A stretch of DNA of 64,000 bases, taken from Gibbula magus. Taxonomy: Eukaryota; Mollusca; Gastropoda; Trochida; Trochidae. Made by a program: the position numbers and the translations under genes. The DNA is taken from assembly GCA_936450465.1 (NCBI GenBank), contig OW388302.1:56727959-56791958 (forward strand), in the 5' to 3' direction. Shown piece by piece: positions 1-10,140 of this stretch (position 1 is its first letter; each line of letters begins with the position of its first letter). Under the pieces are notes generated by a model. It did not search any database. It saw only the letters and a list, made by a program, of their open reading frames with translations, and had not been told where the DNA came from.

Positions 1-539
1 TGTGTGGACGGTCATGCAGTCTGTCTTACCGTCTCCTTGAATCTTTGGGACCGATTCGGAGGAATGTTTCAGTGTTGTGTGATATGTGCTGTGTACTGGA
101 AACAAAAAAAGTATATAGGTGCGTGTTGTCAAGCAGTGTTGTAATAATTGTTGATTAGAGTATAGTATTTAACAATGCAAACACAATTTTAGTTCCTTAT
201 TATAAACAATTATGGAGGTTTTGTCTTTTTATGTGTACACCATAAGCCAGTTAGACAGATTAACTGCCACGAGGTTGTCTTCTCTCGTTAGGTCACGGCC
301 GAAATCTGCCTCTAGGTCGGTATTGAATTCGTGAGTGGTAGATTGTTATGAGTTCCATATATCCATCCAATACGGTCTAGTATGATGTCATTACATAGTT
401 TCAAGAAAAGAAAAAACCCCAACAAACCACACATATGTACTATTGCAGTTTCACTGGATATCGTGGTACAGTATGATCTTCTTCGGCAGATCATGATTGA
501 TTTCATGGTAGTGTCTCCTACTACAGAGCTGGGTACAAT
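1..539. repeat. Left copy of a long direct duplication, upstream of LTR-like copy A
   Basis: This stretch is repeated with small changes at about 3117-3794. Both copies start TGTGTGGACGGTC and end GAGCTGGGTACAAT directly before the same LTR-like start TGTTATGTGGCG. The left copy is cut by the window edge. The second copy has about 110 extra bases near 3475-3610. Neither copy has a convincing gene; the short open frames inside are not conserved between the two. Confidence 0.75.
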
Positions 540-742
540 TGTTATGTGGCGAAATATTCAAGGACGAGAATATATGTTATAGGATAGCTCAAAGATAGTT
601 AGGTCAGACAGAATAACTATACTAAAGGGTTTACGTGCCGTCGTGGCAAATGAACGAGGGGAAGGTTAATGAAAGATGTCAGGGCGAGTTTTCTGTCGGT
701 TAACAGTAGCTGAGGGGAGCCGTTGTGTCGGAGAAATGGAGA

Positions 743-813
743 GTGAGTGAGTGAGTGAGTGAGTTATTGTTTAACGCCGCTTCGGCAGTATTGCAGCCAT
801 TAGCGGCGGTCGT
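743..813 (-). mobile_element. Short hairpin-plus-(CTCA)n element
   Basis: The inserted sequence is (GTGA)n followed by GTTATTGTTTAACGCCGC and a small hairpin. It is flanked by the 11-bp direct repeat AGAAATGGAGA at 732-742 and 814-824, so it moved as a unit. Read on the minus strand it is a CGCCGC/GCGGCG hairpin with a CTCA-repeat tail. Confidence 0.75.
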
Positions 814-1196
814 AGAAATGGAGAAATACTATACGAAAGTAGTCATGAGCGGGTGTCGGGTGAAGGTTTTAGTAGACAACAGCGGACCAGAGCAATTAAC
901 TGAATGAGGTTGTTATTCAAAAAAGCGATCGATAAAGGGGTGGACCTAGGATGGAAGTTTTACGATTGGATGGGTGAAGACCCTCCCATCAGATTCTTAA
1001 GGGCCTGCATAGCATGGGAGAGGCAGTTTTTCGGCCAGGAAGATGACAATATCAGCAGCTTAACCTAAACAGCAAGCTTCTGCGAGGCCGGGTTCTGCTC
1101 CAGTAGAGGGAACCACATGGGTATCGTATAATAGGCATTAGACAGTATTGGGGGTATAGGTAGGGAATATAGAGTAAGGGATTTAAGGGAGATTGA

Positions 1197-1513
1197 GGTG
1201 AGGTGAGGTGAGTTGGGGTTTAACGCCGCTTTCAAGAGTATTTCACTTATATCGCGGCTGCTAGTATTATGGCAGGGAGAAAGCCCGCAACGCCATGTGG
1301 CTATGCATTGCGGTGAAACCTGCGAGCATCGGCTGGAACTAGCGAACCATGGGTGGTACTGCACTGAAATTCAGTGTAGCATTGCACCCAAACCTGACTG
1401 CGTGTAGAACAGTTCTCTACTGCAGATAAAGTTTCCGTGCCCCTGGCGGGATTCGAACCCCGGACCTCTTGATCCGAAGCCGAACGCGCTAACCACTGCG
1501 CTATCCCGCCCCC
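1197..1513 (-). mobile_element. tRNA-derived SINE, full length
   Basis: A full-length copy on the minus strand. The tRNA-like head contains box A (TAGCGCAGTGG) and box B (GGTTCGAATCC), and the tail is a (TCACC)n-type repeat. It is flanked by a 12-bp TSD, AAGGGAGATTGA, at 1185-1196 and 1514-1525. The head is most like tRNA-Arg(UCG) around its anticodon arm (CTTCGGATC), which is an inference. It is about 317 bp and is inserted in LTR-like copy A. Confidence 0.9.
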
Positions 1514-1852
1514 AAGGGAGATTGAAATGTGATGGTAAATTGATTGTGAATTATGCTTAAAATGTATTTTTAATAAAAGGTAAAAACATGGTAGGAGTTC
1601 TTCATGACATGTTAGATTTATAGTACCTCGAGCAAGCCAAGCGAGGAATTAGTTTATACATCCCAAGAAAAAGTGAAGGTGGATCACATCTTAGGACAGA
1701 TAAAGGTCGCAAAAAGACTTAATATGACAGAACAGTATCCAAGAAAACTAGTCCCCATTGAACACAGTAAAACTAAGTCCAAAAAGTGACGTTTTCATGG
1801 AAATGACAACAAATTGAAATCTTAGAAAAGGAGTGAGAATACTCCAAGAGGT

Positions 1853-2178
1853 GATGTGAGGTGAGGTGAGGTGTCAGAGTTGGGGTTTAACGCCGCTTTC
1901 AAGAGTATTTCACTTATATCGCGGCTGCTAGTATTACGGCAGGGAGAAAGTCTGCAACGCCATGTGGCTATGCATTGCGGTGAAACCTGCGAGCAACGGC
2001 TAGAACTAGCAAACCACAGGTGGTACTACTCTGAAATTCAGTGTAGCATTGCACCCAAACCTTACTGCGTGTAGAACAGTTCTCTACTGCAGACAAAGTT
2101 GCCGTGCCCCTGGCGGGATTCGAACCCCGGAGCTCTTGATCCAAAGCCAAACTTCCTAACCACTGCGCTATCCCGCCC
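1853..2178 (-). mobile_element. tRNA-derived SINE, full length
   Basis: This belongs to the same SINE family, with head boxes A and B at the right end and a GGTGA-type tail at the left. No clear TSD is visible. A few extra bases (TGTCAGAG) lie next to the tail, and the right end is TCCCGCCCCTCC. Confidence 0.85.
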
Positions 2179-3116
2179 CTCCTACAGATATAAGATTGAC
2201 TGCAAATTCCACAATACGTAACATGACGGTCGTGAGGAGACGTTTTCAGTATATTTTATCTTATGAATGTGACAAAATTAAGAGCGAGTATTGCGGGATG
2301 TACTTTAATCATTCCACAGGATGTATCCATATCGTGGAGACAAGCTCGTAAACTTCATGGTTTTATTCGTATGGCGGCTAGAGGTTTCTTTCTTTTTAGG
2401 CATAATGGCCTTGCATATCCGGTATACTTTGACTAACATGTTCAGAGACGGGAGTTTATGTTGTGGGTAATTTCGTGTTTGAGATATTACATTGCTCAAA
2501 GGGGACTCAGTAAAGATGTAATCGTGCTTATGCAGTTCAAGAATATATATTCAGTGAGAATTAGGTCATAGATGGCATGCGGTGGAGCCCCGTGTGGGTC
2601 TCGTTAGAATAGGCCCATGGGTGCTGGATGGACACAAGAAGGTTTGTCCAGAGCCCAGTCGTAAAAGGCGACCGAGTCGTAATATAATTGTGAATATAAG
2701 GGGCTCAATAGGAGTATCATATTATAAGCTTGGTATAACTGTAGGTAATTTTCGCTTAGGTGGAAAAAAAAGAAGATTGCCACAAGCTATCAATTTACTT
2801 GGCAAGAAGAGTAGTCTTTCATCAAAAAGCCTTGTGTTTCCGATTATGTCCTTGTGCTTATTGAGCATTCCAATGCGCATGCCCTTACTGTCAGGTTTTA
2901 ACAACAACAAAAACGTTAGACAATAATACATAAATTGAATGTGCTTATCATTAATAATGAAAATATGATATCAATATAAGCTTACACATAGGGACATAGT
3001 TTGTTGCAAAAACAAAGAATAATAATAATATTTTTTCCCATGGATGACTTTTAATATGGTATTCGTTGAAATAGTAAAGATTTCGTGGAAGTGGTTTGCC
3101 AGCTTTCATCCACTCG
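2179..3116. other. No supported gene; repeat-derived spacer
   Basis: The longest open stretch (2582-2926) starts at GTG, has no recognisable domain, and includes CAGTCGTAAAAGGCGAC. That motif recurs near 5783 and 6138, so the interval is probably retroelement-derived rather than genic. The remainder is AT-rich. Confidence 0.5.
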
Positions 3117-3794
3117 TTGTGTGGACGGTCTCGCAGTCTGTCTTACTGTCTCCTTGAATCTTTGGGACCGATTTGGAGGAATGTTTCAGTGTTGTGTGAT
3201 ATGTGCTGTGTACTGGAAACAAAAACAATAGTATATATTTACTTATATCCATAGGTGCGTGTTGTCAAGCAGTGTTGTAATAATTGATTGAGTATAGTAT
3301 TTAACAATGCAAACACAATTTTAGTTCCTTATTATAAACAATTATGGAGGTTTTGTCTTTTTATGTGTACACCATAAGCCAGTTAAGACAGATTAACTGC
3401 CACGAGGATGTCTTCTCTCGTCAGGTCACGGCCGAAATCTGCCTCTGGGTCGGTATTGAATTCGCGAGTGGTAGATATTATTGTATAGGTGTTGTCTTTC
3501 GCATGTTGTAAATGATAGTGGGTTGTCTGAACGTATTACCTAGGGTTGATGGTAATAGTACAACAATTGTCTTTTCCTCGTTAGATGGTCTGATGGTAAC
3601 GGTGCATAAGCCACTAGAGTTACATATATCCATCCAATACGGTCTAGTACGATGTCATTACATAGTTTCAAGAAAAAAAAAAAACACACATATGTACTAT
3701 TGCAGTTTCACTGGATATCGTGGTACAGTATGATCTTCTTCGGCAGATCATGATTGATTTCATGGTAGTGTCTCGTACTTGAGCTGGGTACAAT
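3117..3794. repeat. Second copy of the 1-539 module
   Basis: A direct repeat of 1-539 in the same orientation, about 3.1 kb downstream. The LTR-like element follows both copies at the same base, so the duplication included the LTR insertion and was not two independent insertions. Confidence 0.75.
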
Positions 3795-3818
3795 TGTTAT
3801 GTGGCGAAATATTCAAGG

Positions 3819-4132
3819 TGAGGTGAGGTGAGTTGGTGTTTAACGCCGCTTTCAAGAGTATTTCACTTATATCGCGGCTGCTAGTATTATGGCAGGGAGA
3901 AAGCCCGCAATGCCATGTGGCTATGCACTGCGGTGAAACCTGCGAGCAACGGCTGGAACTAGCGAACCATGGGTGGTACTGCACTGAAATTCAGTGTAGC
4001 ATTGCACCCAAACCTTACTGCGTGTAGAACAGTTCTCTACTGCAGACAAAGTTGCCGTGCCCCTGGCGGGATTCGAACCCCGGACCTCTTGATCTGAAGC
4101 CGAACGCGCTAACCACTGCGCTATCCCGCCCC
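3819..4132 (-). mobile_element. tRNA-derived SINE, full length
   Basis: A full-length SINE, about 314 bp, with the 14-bp TSD CGAAATATTCAAGG at 3805-3818 and 4133-4146. It is nested in LTR-like copy B just 10 bases after the LTR start. Copy A has no SINE there, so this insertion postdates the 3.1-kb duplication. Confidence 0.9.
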
Positions 4133-4167
4133 CGAAATATTCAAGGACGAGAATATATGTTATAGGA

Positions 4168-4225
4168 GTGAGTGAGTGAGTTATTGTTTAATGCCGCTTC
4201 GGCAGTATTGCAGCCATAAGCGGTG
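4168..4225 (-). mobile_element. Short hairpin-plus-(CTCA)n element
   Basis: A 58-bp insertion flanked by the 13-bp TSD ATATGTTATAGGA (4155-4167 and 4226-4238). It has the same GTGA-repeat and GTTATTGTTTAA hairpin sequence as 743-813. Confidence 0.8.
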
Positions 4226-4887
4226 ATATGTTATAGGATAGCTCAAAGATAGTTAGTTCAGACAGAATAACTATACTAAAGGGTTTACGGGCCGTCGGGA
4301 CAAATCAACAAGGGGAAGGTTAATGAAAGATGTCAGGGCGAGTTTTCTGCGGGTAACAGTAGCTGAGGGGCGCCGTTGTGTCGGAGAAATGGGGAAAAGC
4401 TATACGAAAGTAGTCATGATCAGGTGTCGGGTGAAGGTTTTAGTAGACAACAGCGGACCAGAGTGAATGAGGTTGGTGTTCAAAAAGGCGATCGATAAAG
4501 GGGGTGGACCTAGGATGGGAGTTCTACGATTGGATGGGTGAAGACCCTCCCATCAGGTTCTTAAGGGCCTGCAAAGCATGGGGGAGGCAGTTTTTCGGCC
4601 AGGAAGATGACAATATCAGCAGCTTAACCTAAACAGGCAGCTTCTGCGAGGCCGGGTTCTGCTCCAGTAGAGGGAACCACATGGGTATCGTATAATAGGC
4701 ATTAGACAGTATTGGGGGTATAGGTAGGGAATATAGAGTAAGGGATTTAAGGGAGATTGAAATGTGATGGTAAATTGATTGTGAATTATGCCTAAAATGT
4801 ATTTGTAATAAAAGGTAAAAACATGGTAGGAGTTCTTCATGACAAGTGAGTTGTAGTGAATATGAATTGGATACTTTTACTGATGAT

Positions 4888-5331
4888 ATGGAGATGGCTG
4901 ATTCTCAATGGGAAGTGTTTAGCAATGTGTATCATGTACTAGCATTGGTATCCCTTCTGTGCACTGTAGTCCTGACGTGTATATTAATATGGGTAATAAT
5001 CAAGTTGAAGAGACTCTTGTTGATCGCATTACTTGTCCGTGTCCAGCCTCAGACTGAGCCGTCAAGTCTGGAGACTGCCGTAACCACATGCTCAGAGTAC
5101 GAGTATGCTTCACTCTATGGTGAATACAAGCGTTGTTTTACACGTGGTTTTAATTGGAGCAATGATAGCAGTATTTGTCATCATAGTATATCGAAGGGCA
5201 AGACGTTGCTCCATTTTCAATACGGATCTATGTATTCATGTGTCCTCTTCCTTAAAATTGTGAGGAGATATTGGTTACGTCACTATCAGTCTGTCCACAA
5301 GACATACAGATTACAGCGGGTTCGACAGTAA
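4888..5331 (+). CDS. Unrecognised single-pass membrane protein ORF
   Basis: An open frame of 147 residues starting at ATG 4888; the frame is open further upstream but without another ATG. Near residues 15-38 there is a strong hydrophobic segment (YHVLALVSLLCTVVLTCIL) followed by a basic stretch (KLKR), the shape of one transmembrane helix. The rest is hydrophilic and matches nothing I recognise. It lies directly after LTR-like copy B, outside the region shared with other copies. It could be a retroelement accessory frame, an exon of a host gene, or a chance ORF. Confidence 0.25.
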   Translation: MEMADSQWEVFSNVYHVLALVSLLCTVVLTCILIWVIIKLKRLLLIALLVRVQPQTEPSSLETAVTTCSEYEYASLYGEYKRCFTRGFNWSNDSSICHHSISKGKTLLHFQYGSMYSCVLFLKIVRRYWLRHYQSVHKTYRLQRVRQ

Positions 5332-5386
5332 GAAACATGACTGTGGTAAGATGTCGTTCCAAGTATTTCGTACATGAGAAGCGTGA

Positions 5387-5702
5387 GGTGAGGTGAGATG
5401 AGTTGGGGTTTAACGCCGCTTTCAAGAGTATTTTACTTATATCGCGGCTGCTAGTATTATGGCAGGGAGAAAGCCCGCAACACCATGTGGCTATGCATTG
5501 CGGTGAAACCTGCGAGCATCGGCTGGAACTAGCGAACCATGGGTGGTACTGCACTGAAATTCAGTGTAGCATTGCACCCAAACCTGACTGCGTGTAGAAC
5601 AGTTCTCTACTGCAGATAAAGTTGCCGTGCCCCTGGCGGGATTCGAACCCCGGACCTCTTGATCCGAAGCCGAACGCGCTAACCACTGCGCTATCCCGCC
5701 CC
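5387..5702 (-). mobile_element. tRNA-derived SINE, full length
   Basis: A full-length SINE, 316 bp, with the 12-bp TSD TGAGAAGCGTGA at 5375-5386 and 5703-5714. The tail is at the left and the tRNA-like head at the right. Confidence 0.9.
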
Positions 5703-5711
5703 TGAGAAGCG

Positions 5712-6320
5712 TGATATTTGTAATCTATTGAAGAAGACATATATAATAGTAGGTAGTAACTGTAGTAACCGGGGATGTCCTGTCGTAAAAGGCGACTAAA
5801 TTTGTCGGGCATATGTTGGGTATTTTTTTTTATTATAATAATACATAATATACACACATAGGAAGTGTCATCGTCCACCAACCAAAAAGGACAATTAGGG
5901 AAGAAGGTGAACTTTTTGACTTCCAAGACGGAAACTTTCGCTGTATCTTTTGTAGCCTGATATTTGTAATCTATTGAAGAAGACATATGTAATAGTAGGT
6001 TGCCTAGGGAATTGGCGTAGGAATAGAATTGGAGTATGTACCATAACATTAGTTATGATAAATGACAGGTTCTTCCATTAATAATTCATTTTTTATATGC
6101 GCAGGAAAGTACCCTGTGTAGTAACCGGGGATGTCCTGTCGTAAAAGACGACTAAATTTTGTTGGGCATATGTTGGGTTTTTTTTTTTATTATAATAATA
6201 ATACATAATATACACACATAGGAAGTGTCATCTTCCACCAACCAAAAAGTACAATAAGGGAAGAAGGTGAACTTTTTGTCTTCCAAGACGGAAACTTTCG
6301 CTGTATCTTTTCGTTCATCT
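5712..6320. repeat. Internal direct duplication of retroelement-like sequence
   Basis: The segment 5769-5935 (start GTAACCGGGGATGTCCTGTC) is repeated at about 6120-6312. The shorter segment GATATTTGTAATCTATTGAAG at about 5712 is repeated near 5959. Both larger copies include a poly-T/ATTATAATAATAC tract and CCAAGACGGAAACTTTCGC. No coding content is recognised. Confidence 0.7.
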
Positions 6321-6419
6321 TTTTCTTTCTCGCTTTCCCTCACTTTTGCTTCTTCACCACTCTTTTGAATGATCACATCCACGTGCTGACTGAAGTTTGA
6401 TGTTGTTCATATCGATATA

Positions 6420-6576
6420 ATGGAAACAAAAAGAACATTATGTTTACATGTGGGCAATGTATTTAGTTCTTATTATTATCATTTTCTCTGCCATGGTGTA
6501 CCCAGTATTGGATGGTTCAATTGGTATGTTGTGTTTTTCGATGAGTCGAGGACGACTCCTATTCGGAGGGGGGAAA
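6420..6576 (+). mobile_element. 3' end of LTR-retrotransposon internal region with polypurine tract
   Basis: The run GGAGGGGGGAAA (6565-6576) lies immediately before the LTR-like start at 6577, the position and composition expected of a polypurine tract priming plus-strand DNA. A short open frame from ATG 6420 reads ...ESRTTPIRRGEM into the LTR. It may be the C-terminal remnant of an element polyprotein; it is too short to classify. Confidence 0.5.
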
Positions 6577-7350
6577 TGTTATGTGGCGAAATAATCAAGG
6601 ACGAGAATATATGTTATAGGATAGCTCAAAGATAGTTAGTTCAGACAGAATAACTATACTAAAGGGTTTACGGGCGGTCGGGGCAAATGAACAAGGGGAA
6701 GGTTAATGAAAGATGTCAGGGCGAGTTTTCTCTCGGGTAACAGTAGCTGAGGGGAGCCGTTGTGTCGGAGAAATGGAGAAATGCTATACGAAAGTAGTCA
6801 TGAGCGGGTGTAGGATGAAGGTTTTAGTAGACAACAGCAGACCAGAGCAATTAACTGAATGAGGTTGTTCAAAAAGGCGATCGATAAAGGGGGTGGACCT
6901 AGGATGGGAGGTCTGGATTTGGGCCTGCATAACATGGGAGAGGCAGTTTCAGTTCCAGTAGAGGGAACCACATGGGTATCGTTTAATAAGCATTAGACAG
7001 TATTGGGGGTATAGGTAGGGAATATAGAGTAAGGGATTTAAGGGAGATTGAAATGTGATGGTAAATTGATTGTGAATTATGCTTAAAATGTATTTGTAAT
7101 AAAAGGTAAAAACATGGTAGGAGTTCTTCATGACATGTTAGATTTATAGTACCTCGAGCAAGCCAAGCGAGGAATTAGTTTATACATCCCAAGAAAAAGT
7201 GAAGGTGGATCACATCTTAGGACAGAGAAAGGTCGCAAAAAGACTTAATATGACAGAACAGTATCCGAGAAAACTAGTCGCATTGAACACAGTAAAACTA
7301 AGTCCAAAAAGTGACGTTTCCATGGAAATAACAAATTGAAATCTCAGAAA
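6577..7350 (+). mobile_element. LTR-like repeat, copy C (probable 3' LTR)
   Basis: It shares its left edge with the other copies and follows a polypurine tract, so it is probably a 3' LTR. It has an internal deletion near 6910-6955 relative to copy A. An AATAAA occurs near 7099. Similarity to copy A persists to about 7350. Confidence 0.6.
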
Positions 7351-7717
7351 ACTAAAAATTGTCTCTGCGCGATCGGAAGAACTTGGTTAACAACTGTACA
7401 AAGTTTGGTTGACGTCCCTTCCACGGCTTTTGAGAAAATTGACCGGACGGAAGGACCGCTATATACGCCCGCTTACTTCGTAAATTTGACAAGAGCATTT
7501 GTCATAGAAAAGAATAACTTCCTACCAGAAAGGACATAGAACTGCGGGTTTAAGGTTAGAATGGGATACGATGATTGGCTGAACATCGGTAGAGCGTTGA
7601 CCTTTGATCGCCTTTAAAACGGCGAGATCGCTAGAATTTAGTCGGTGAAGACGGGCGGAGAGACGATCGATACAGAGTCCCAGATAGAAGGTGTCCGACA
7701 AGTCGCGACTGGAAGGA
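7351..7717. other. No supported gene
   Basis: Only a 67-residue open frame (7336-7539) crosses the edge of the LTR-like copy. No domain or coding signal is recognised. The 3' part holds the TSD of the next SINE (7704-7717). Confidence 0.4.
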
Positions 7718-8034
7718 GGTGAGGTGAGGTGAGTTGGTGTTTAACGCCGCTTTCAAGAGTATTTCACTTATATCGCGGCTGCTAGTATTATGGCAGGGAG
7801 AAAGCCCGCAATGCCATGTGGCTATGCACTGCGGTGAAACCTGCGAGCAGCGGCTGGAACTAGCGAACCATGGGTGGTACTGCACTGAAATTCAGTGTAG
7901 CATTGCACCCAAACCTTACTGCGTGTAGAACAGTTCTCTACTGCAGACAAAGTTGCCGTGCCCCTGGCGGGATTCGAACCCCGGACCTCTTGATCCGAAG
8001 CCGAACGCGCTAACCACTGCGCTATCCCGCCCCC
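7718..8034 (-). mobile_element. tRNA-derived SINE, full length
   Basis: A full-length SINE with the 14-bp TSD CGCGACTGGAAGGA at 7704-7717 and 8035-8048. Its sequence is very close to the copies at 3819 and 5387, suggesting recent activity of the family. Confidence 0.9.
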
Positions 8035-8048
8035 CGCGACTGGAAGGA

Positions 8049-8784
8049 ACTTTAGATGGGACTCTAAGGGACAGAATGGAATCGCTAGGGTAACATATTT
8101 AACTTTGATATTAGGTTTAGGAATTAGGTTTAGGTTAGTATCACCTATATAAAATAATGCCCAATGTTGTTAAAATGTGAAATGTATATCTTCATGTGAT
8201 TTGTTGTGCGATTCCAATGTGAGTAATAAAATAATCATATTTGGTGAATATTGTTTCAATAGAGATAGATGAAAAGTCTCTATTTTGTAAATCAAATATA
8301 ACATTAAAGAATTGGTAAAGTTGATTAGATGACTCATAGCAACTATGACTAAAACTATTTTCTCGAGTAGGGCTATGACTCACGAGCTAGTATCGATTGA
8401 ATAAGCTACCAATGGTCAGAGTGTCCAGTAAATTGGTAGAATCACTTAGATATGTTAATAAGGATATATCTATAAAATACGCCGCCCCTACTCAAAAAGA
8501 GAGGGAGGCTGAGCTGGAACGCGAGTCCAACAGGGCGGCGTCACCATGCTAGGTGGCCTGTCCTCGCCTATAATAAAACGAGATAGAGAGACACTTGGTG
8601 TTTTGTCGAATTTGTGATAGACCGGATCGCCAGGAGCTATATCCCCAGATGAAGAAGAGACATATGCATCCCCAAGATAAAGAAGAGACCTATATACATC
8701 CTAAATCTATAAAGGCGATATTAGGATGAATATTATGTTGTTATGGAATCTGCTTGTAAATGTTTTTATAATAAACGTATCGAG
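8049..8784. other. No supported gene; AT-rich with a GC-rich island
   Basis: The island at about 8482-8590 (GCCGCCCCTACTC ... GGGCGGCG) is followed by AATAAAACGAGATAGAGAG. It could be the edge of another degenerate retroelement. No reading frame or second copy in the window supports that. Confidence 0.3.
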
Positions 8785-8796
8785 TTTATTAATGGA

Positions 8797-8843
8797 GTGA
8801 GTGAGTGAATTATTGTTTAACGCCGCTTCGGCAGTATTGCAGC
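8797..8843 (-). mobile_element. Very short SINE-tail insertion (47 bp)
   Basis: A truncated copy of the hairpin/(CTCA)n element flanked by the 12-bp TSD TTTATTAATGGA (8785-8796 and 8844-8855). It ends within the hairpin (GTATTGCAG), so it is 5'-truncated relative to the 58-71 bp copies. Confidence 0.8.
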
Positions 8844-8998
8844 TTTATTAATGGAATAGGGAAAAGATTGAGTCAAGATCACTTGGATAAATGGTACCTC
8901 CGCATAAGCAAAGCGAGTCTAAGACGTTGTGAAGTAATCCCCAGAGTTAATATAACACAAGTGTTTGCCACTAACATGGCAATGTCCCCCGCCGGTGA

Positions 8999-9044
8999 GT
9001 GAGCGAGCGAGCGAGTGAGTTATATTGTTTAACGCTGCTTCGGC
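8999..9044 (-). mobile_element. Very short SINE-tail insertion (46 bp)
   Basis: A (GTGA/GCGA)n tract followed by TATATTGTTTAACGCTGC, flanked by the 12-bp TSD CCCCGCCGGTGA (8987-8998 and 9045-9056). Only the tail and one side of the hairpin are present. Confidence 0.75.
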
Positions 9045-9129
9045 CCCCGCCGGTGACATTGAGTTAGTAAGACACATCATTGGAGCTACTTTATATATTG
9101 CATTACTGGTGAAAAGTGCCATGATGATC

Positions 9130-10140
9130 AGCAAAATTGAAGACTTTGGGTGCTTGAGTTCATAATATATCGTGTTAATAAGAGTTCTAAAAGTGGTAAA
9201 AGTGTTGTGTTGACCTTGACCTTATGTTGTGTGTGTCATCCCCCAATGTAGGCCAACACCAAATTTGAAGAATTTGGATGCAACACTTCATGAGATATCA
9301 AGTTAACAAGAGTTCAAAAAGTGGTCAAAATGTAGAGGTGCCCTTGAAAATAAGATCAAGGTCACCAAATCGAATGGGGGTCTACACTGGAGGATGACGC
9401 AGACACCAATGTAGACCGACATCAAATTTAAAAACATTTGGTCCAACCGGTCATGAGATATCGCGGTCATGAGATATTGCGTAAACAAGAGTTTGAAAAG
9501 TGGCCAGTGTCGCAGTGACCTTGATAAAAGGTCAAGGTCACCAAAATCGACCGGTGTCTGGGTCTTCGCCCAATGTAGGCCGACACCTAATTTGAAAACA
9601 TTCGGTCTAACCGGTCATAATAAATGATGATAACAAGAGTTCGAAAAGTGGTCAAAGTGTTGTAGTGACCATGAAAATAAGGTCAAGGTCACCAAAATCC
9701 ACTGGTGTCTGCGTCATCCCACAGTGTAGACTGACACCAAGTTTGAAGACTTCGAGTCCAACGGTCCAGACATCAAATTTGAAGACTTTGGATGGAACCA
9801 TTCATAAGATATCGCGTAAACAAGAAATGTGACGGCCGTACGTACGTACGGACGGACGGACGCCGCTGAATTCATGGTCCCCCGTTCCGCGTTGCGGCGT
9901 GGGACAAATATAGCCTAACAAGAGTTCAAAGAGTGGTCAGTGTCCTGTGACCTTGAAAATAAAGCCAAGGTCACCAAAATTGACTGGTGTTCTCGTCTTC
10001 AAACAATGTAGGCGGACATCAATTTTGAAGAGTTAGGATGCAACGCTTCATAAGATATCGCGTAAACAAGAAATGTGACCTACGGACGGACGCCGCTGAA
10101 TACATAGTCCCCCGTTCAACGTTGCGGCGGGGGACAGCAA
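9130..10140. repeat. Degenerate tandem array of 130-180 bp units with AGGTCA half-sites
   Basis: AACAAGAGTT(C/T)NAAAAGTGG-type motifs recur near 9177, 9307, 9484, 9611 and 9907. Most are followed by a TGACCTTGAAAATAAGGTCAAGGTCACC-like block and by CCAATGTAG..GACACC. Two GACGGACGCCGCTGAAT ... GGTCCCCCGTT tails occur (near 9855 and 10085). The array looks like a transposon-derived tandem. The TCAAGGTCA motifs resemble monomeric nuclear-receptor sites; function is not implied. Confidence 0.7.

Larger units (their letters stand above)
540..1838 (+). mobile_element. LTR-like repeat, copy A (with nested SINE and micro-SINE)
   Basis: It begins TGTTATGTGGCGAAATAT and matches copies at 3795, 6577 and 16206. 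All four share the same left edge, the expected behaviour of an LTR 5' end. A polyadenylation-type AATAAA lies near 1571. Similarity to copy C continues to about 1838, so the true LTR may be about 0.77 kb once the nested insertions are removed. A 71-bp hairpin/CTCA element (743-813) and a SINE (1197-1513) are inserted in it. The right end and the superfamily are not settled. Confidence 0.6.
3795..4844 (+). mobile_element. LTR-like repeat, copy B
   Basis: Same start as copy A. It is interrupted by a SINE (3819-4132) and a 58-bp hairpin element (4168-4225). The homology with copies A and C stops at about 4844, after GGAGTTCTTCATGACA. The TG...CA shape at this break may mark an LTR end or a rearrangement point. 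An AATAAA lies near 4807. Confidence 0.6.

Noticed and set aside
1440..1511. tRNA gene-like sequences in every long SINE
   Set aside because: The heads have boxes A and B but lack a closed acceptor stem and are always attached to the SINE body, so they are SINE promoters and not tRNA genes.
2582..2926. 114-residue ORF
   Set aside because: It starts at GTG and contains a motif shared with non-coding repeat sequence at 5.78 and 6.14 kb.
4888..5331. Retroviral envelope-like gene after LTR copy B
   Set aside because: Only one hydrophobic helix; no signal peptide, cleavage site or fusion-like segment. Kept only as a low-confidence membrane ORF.
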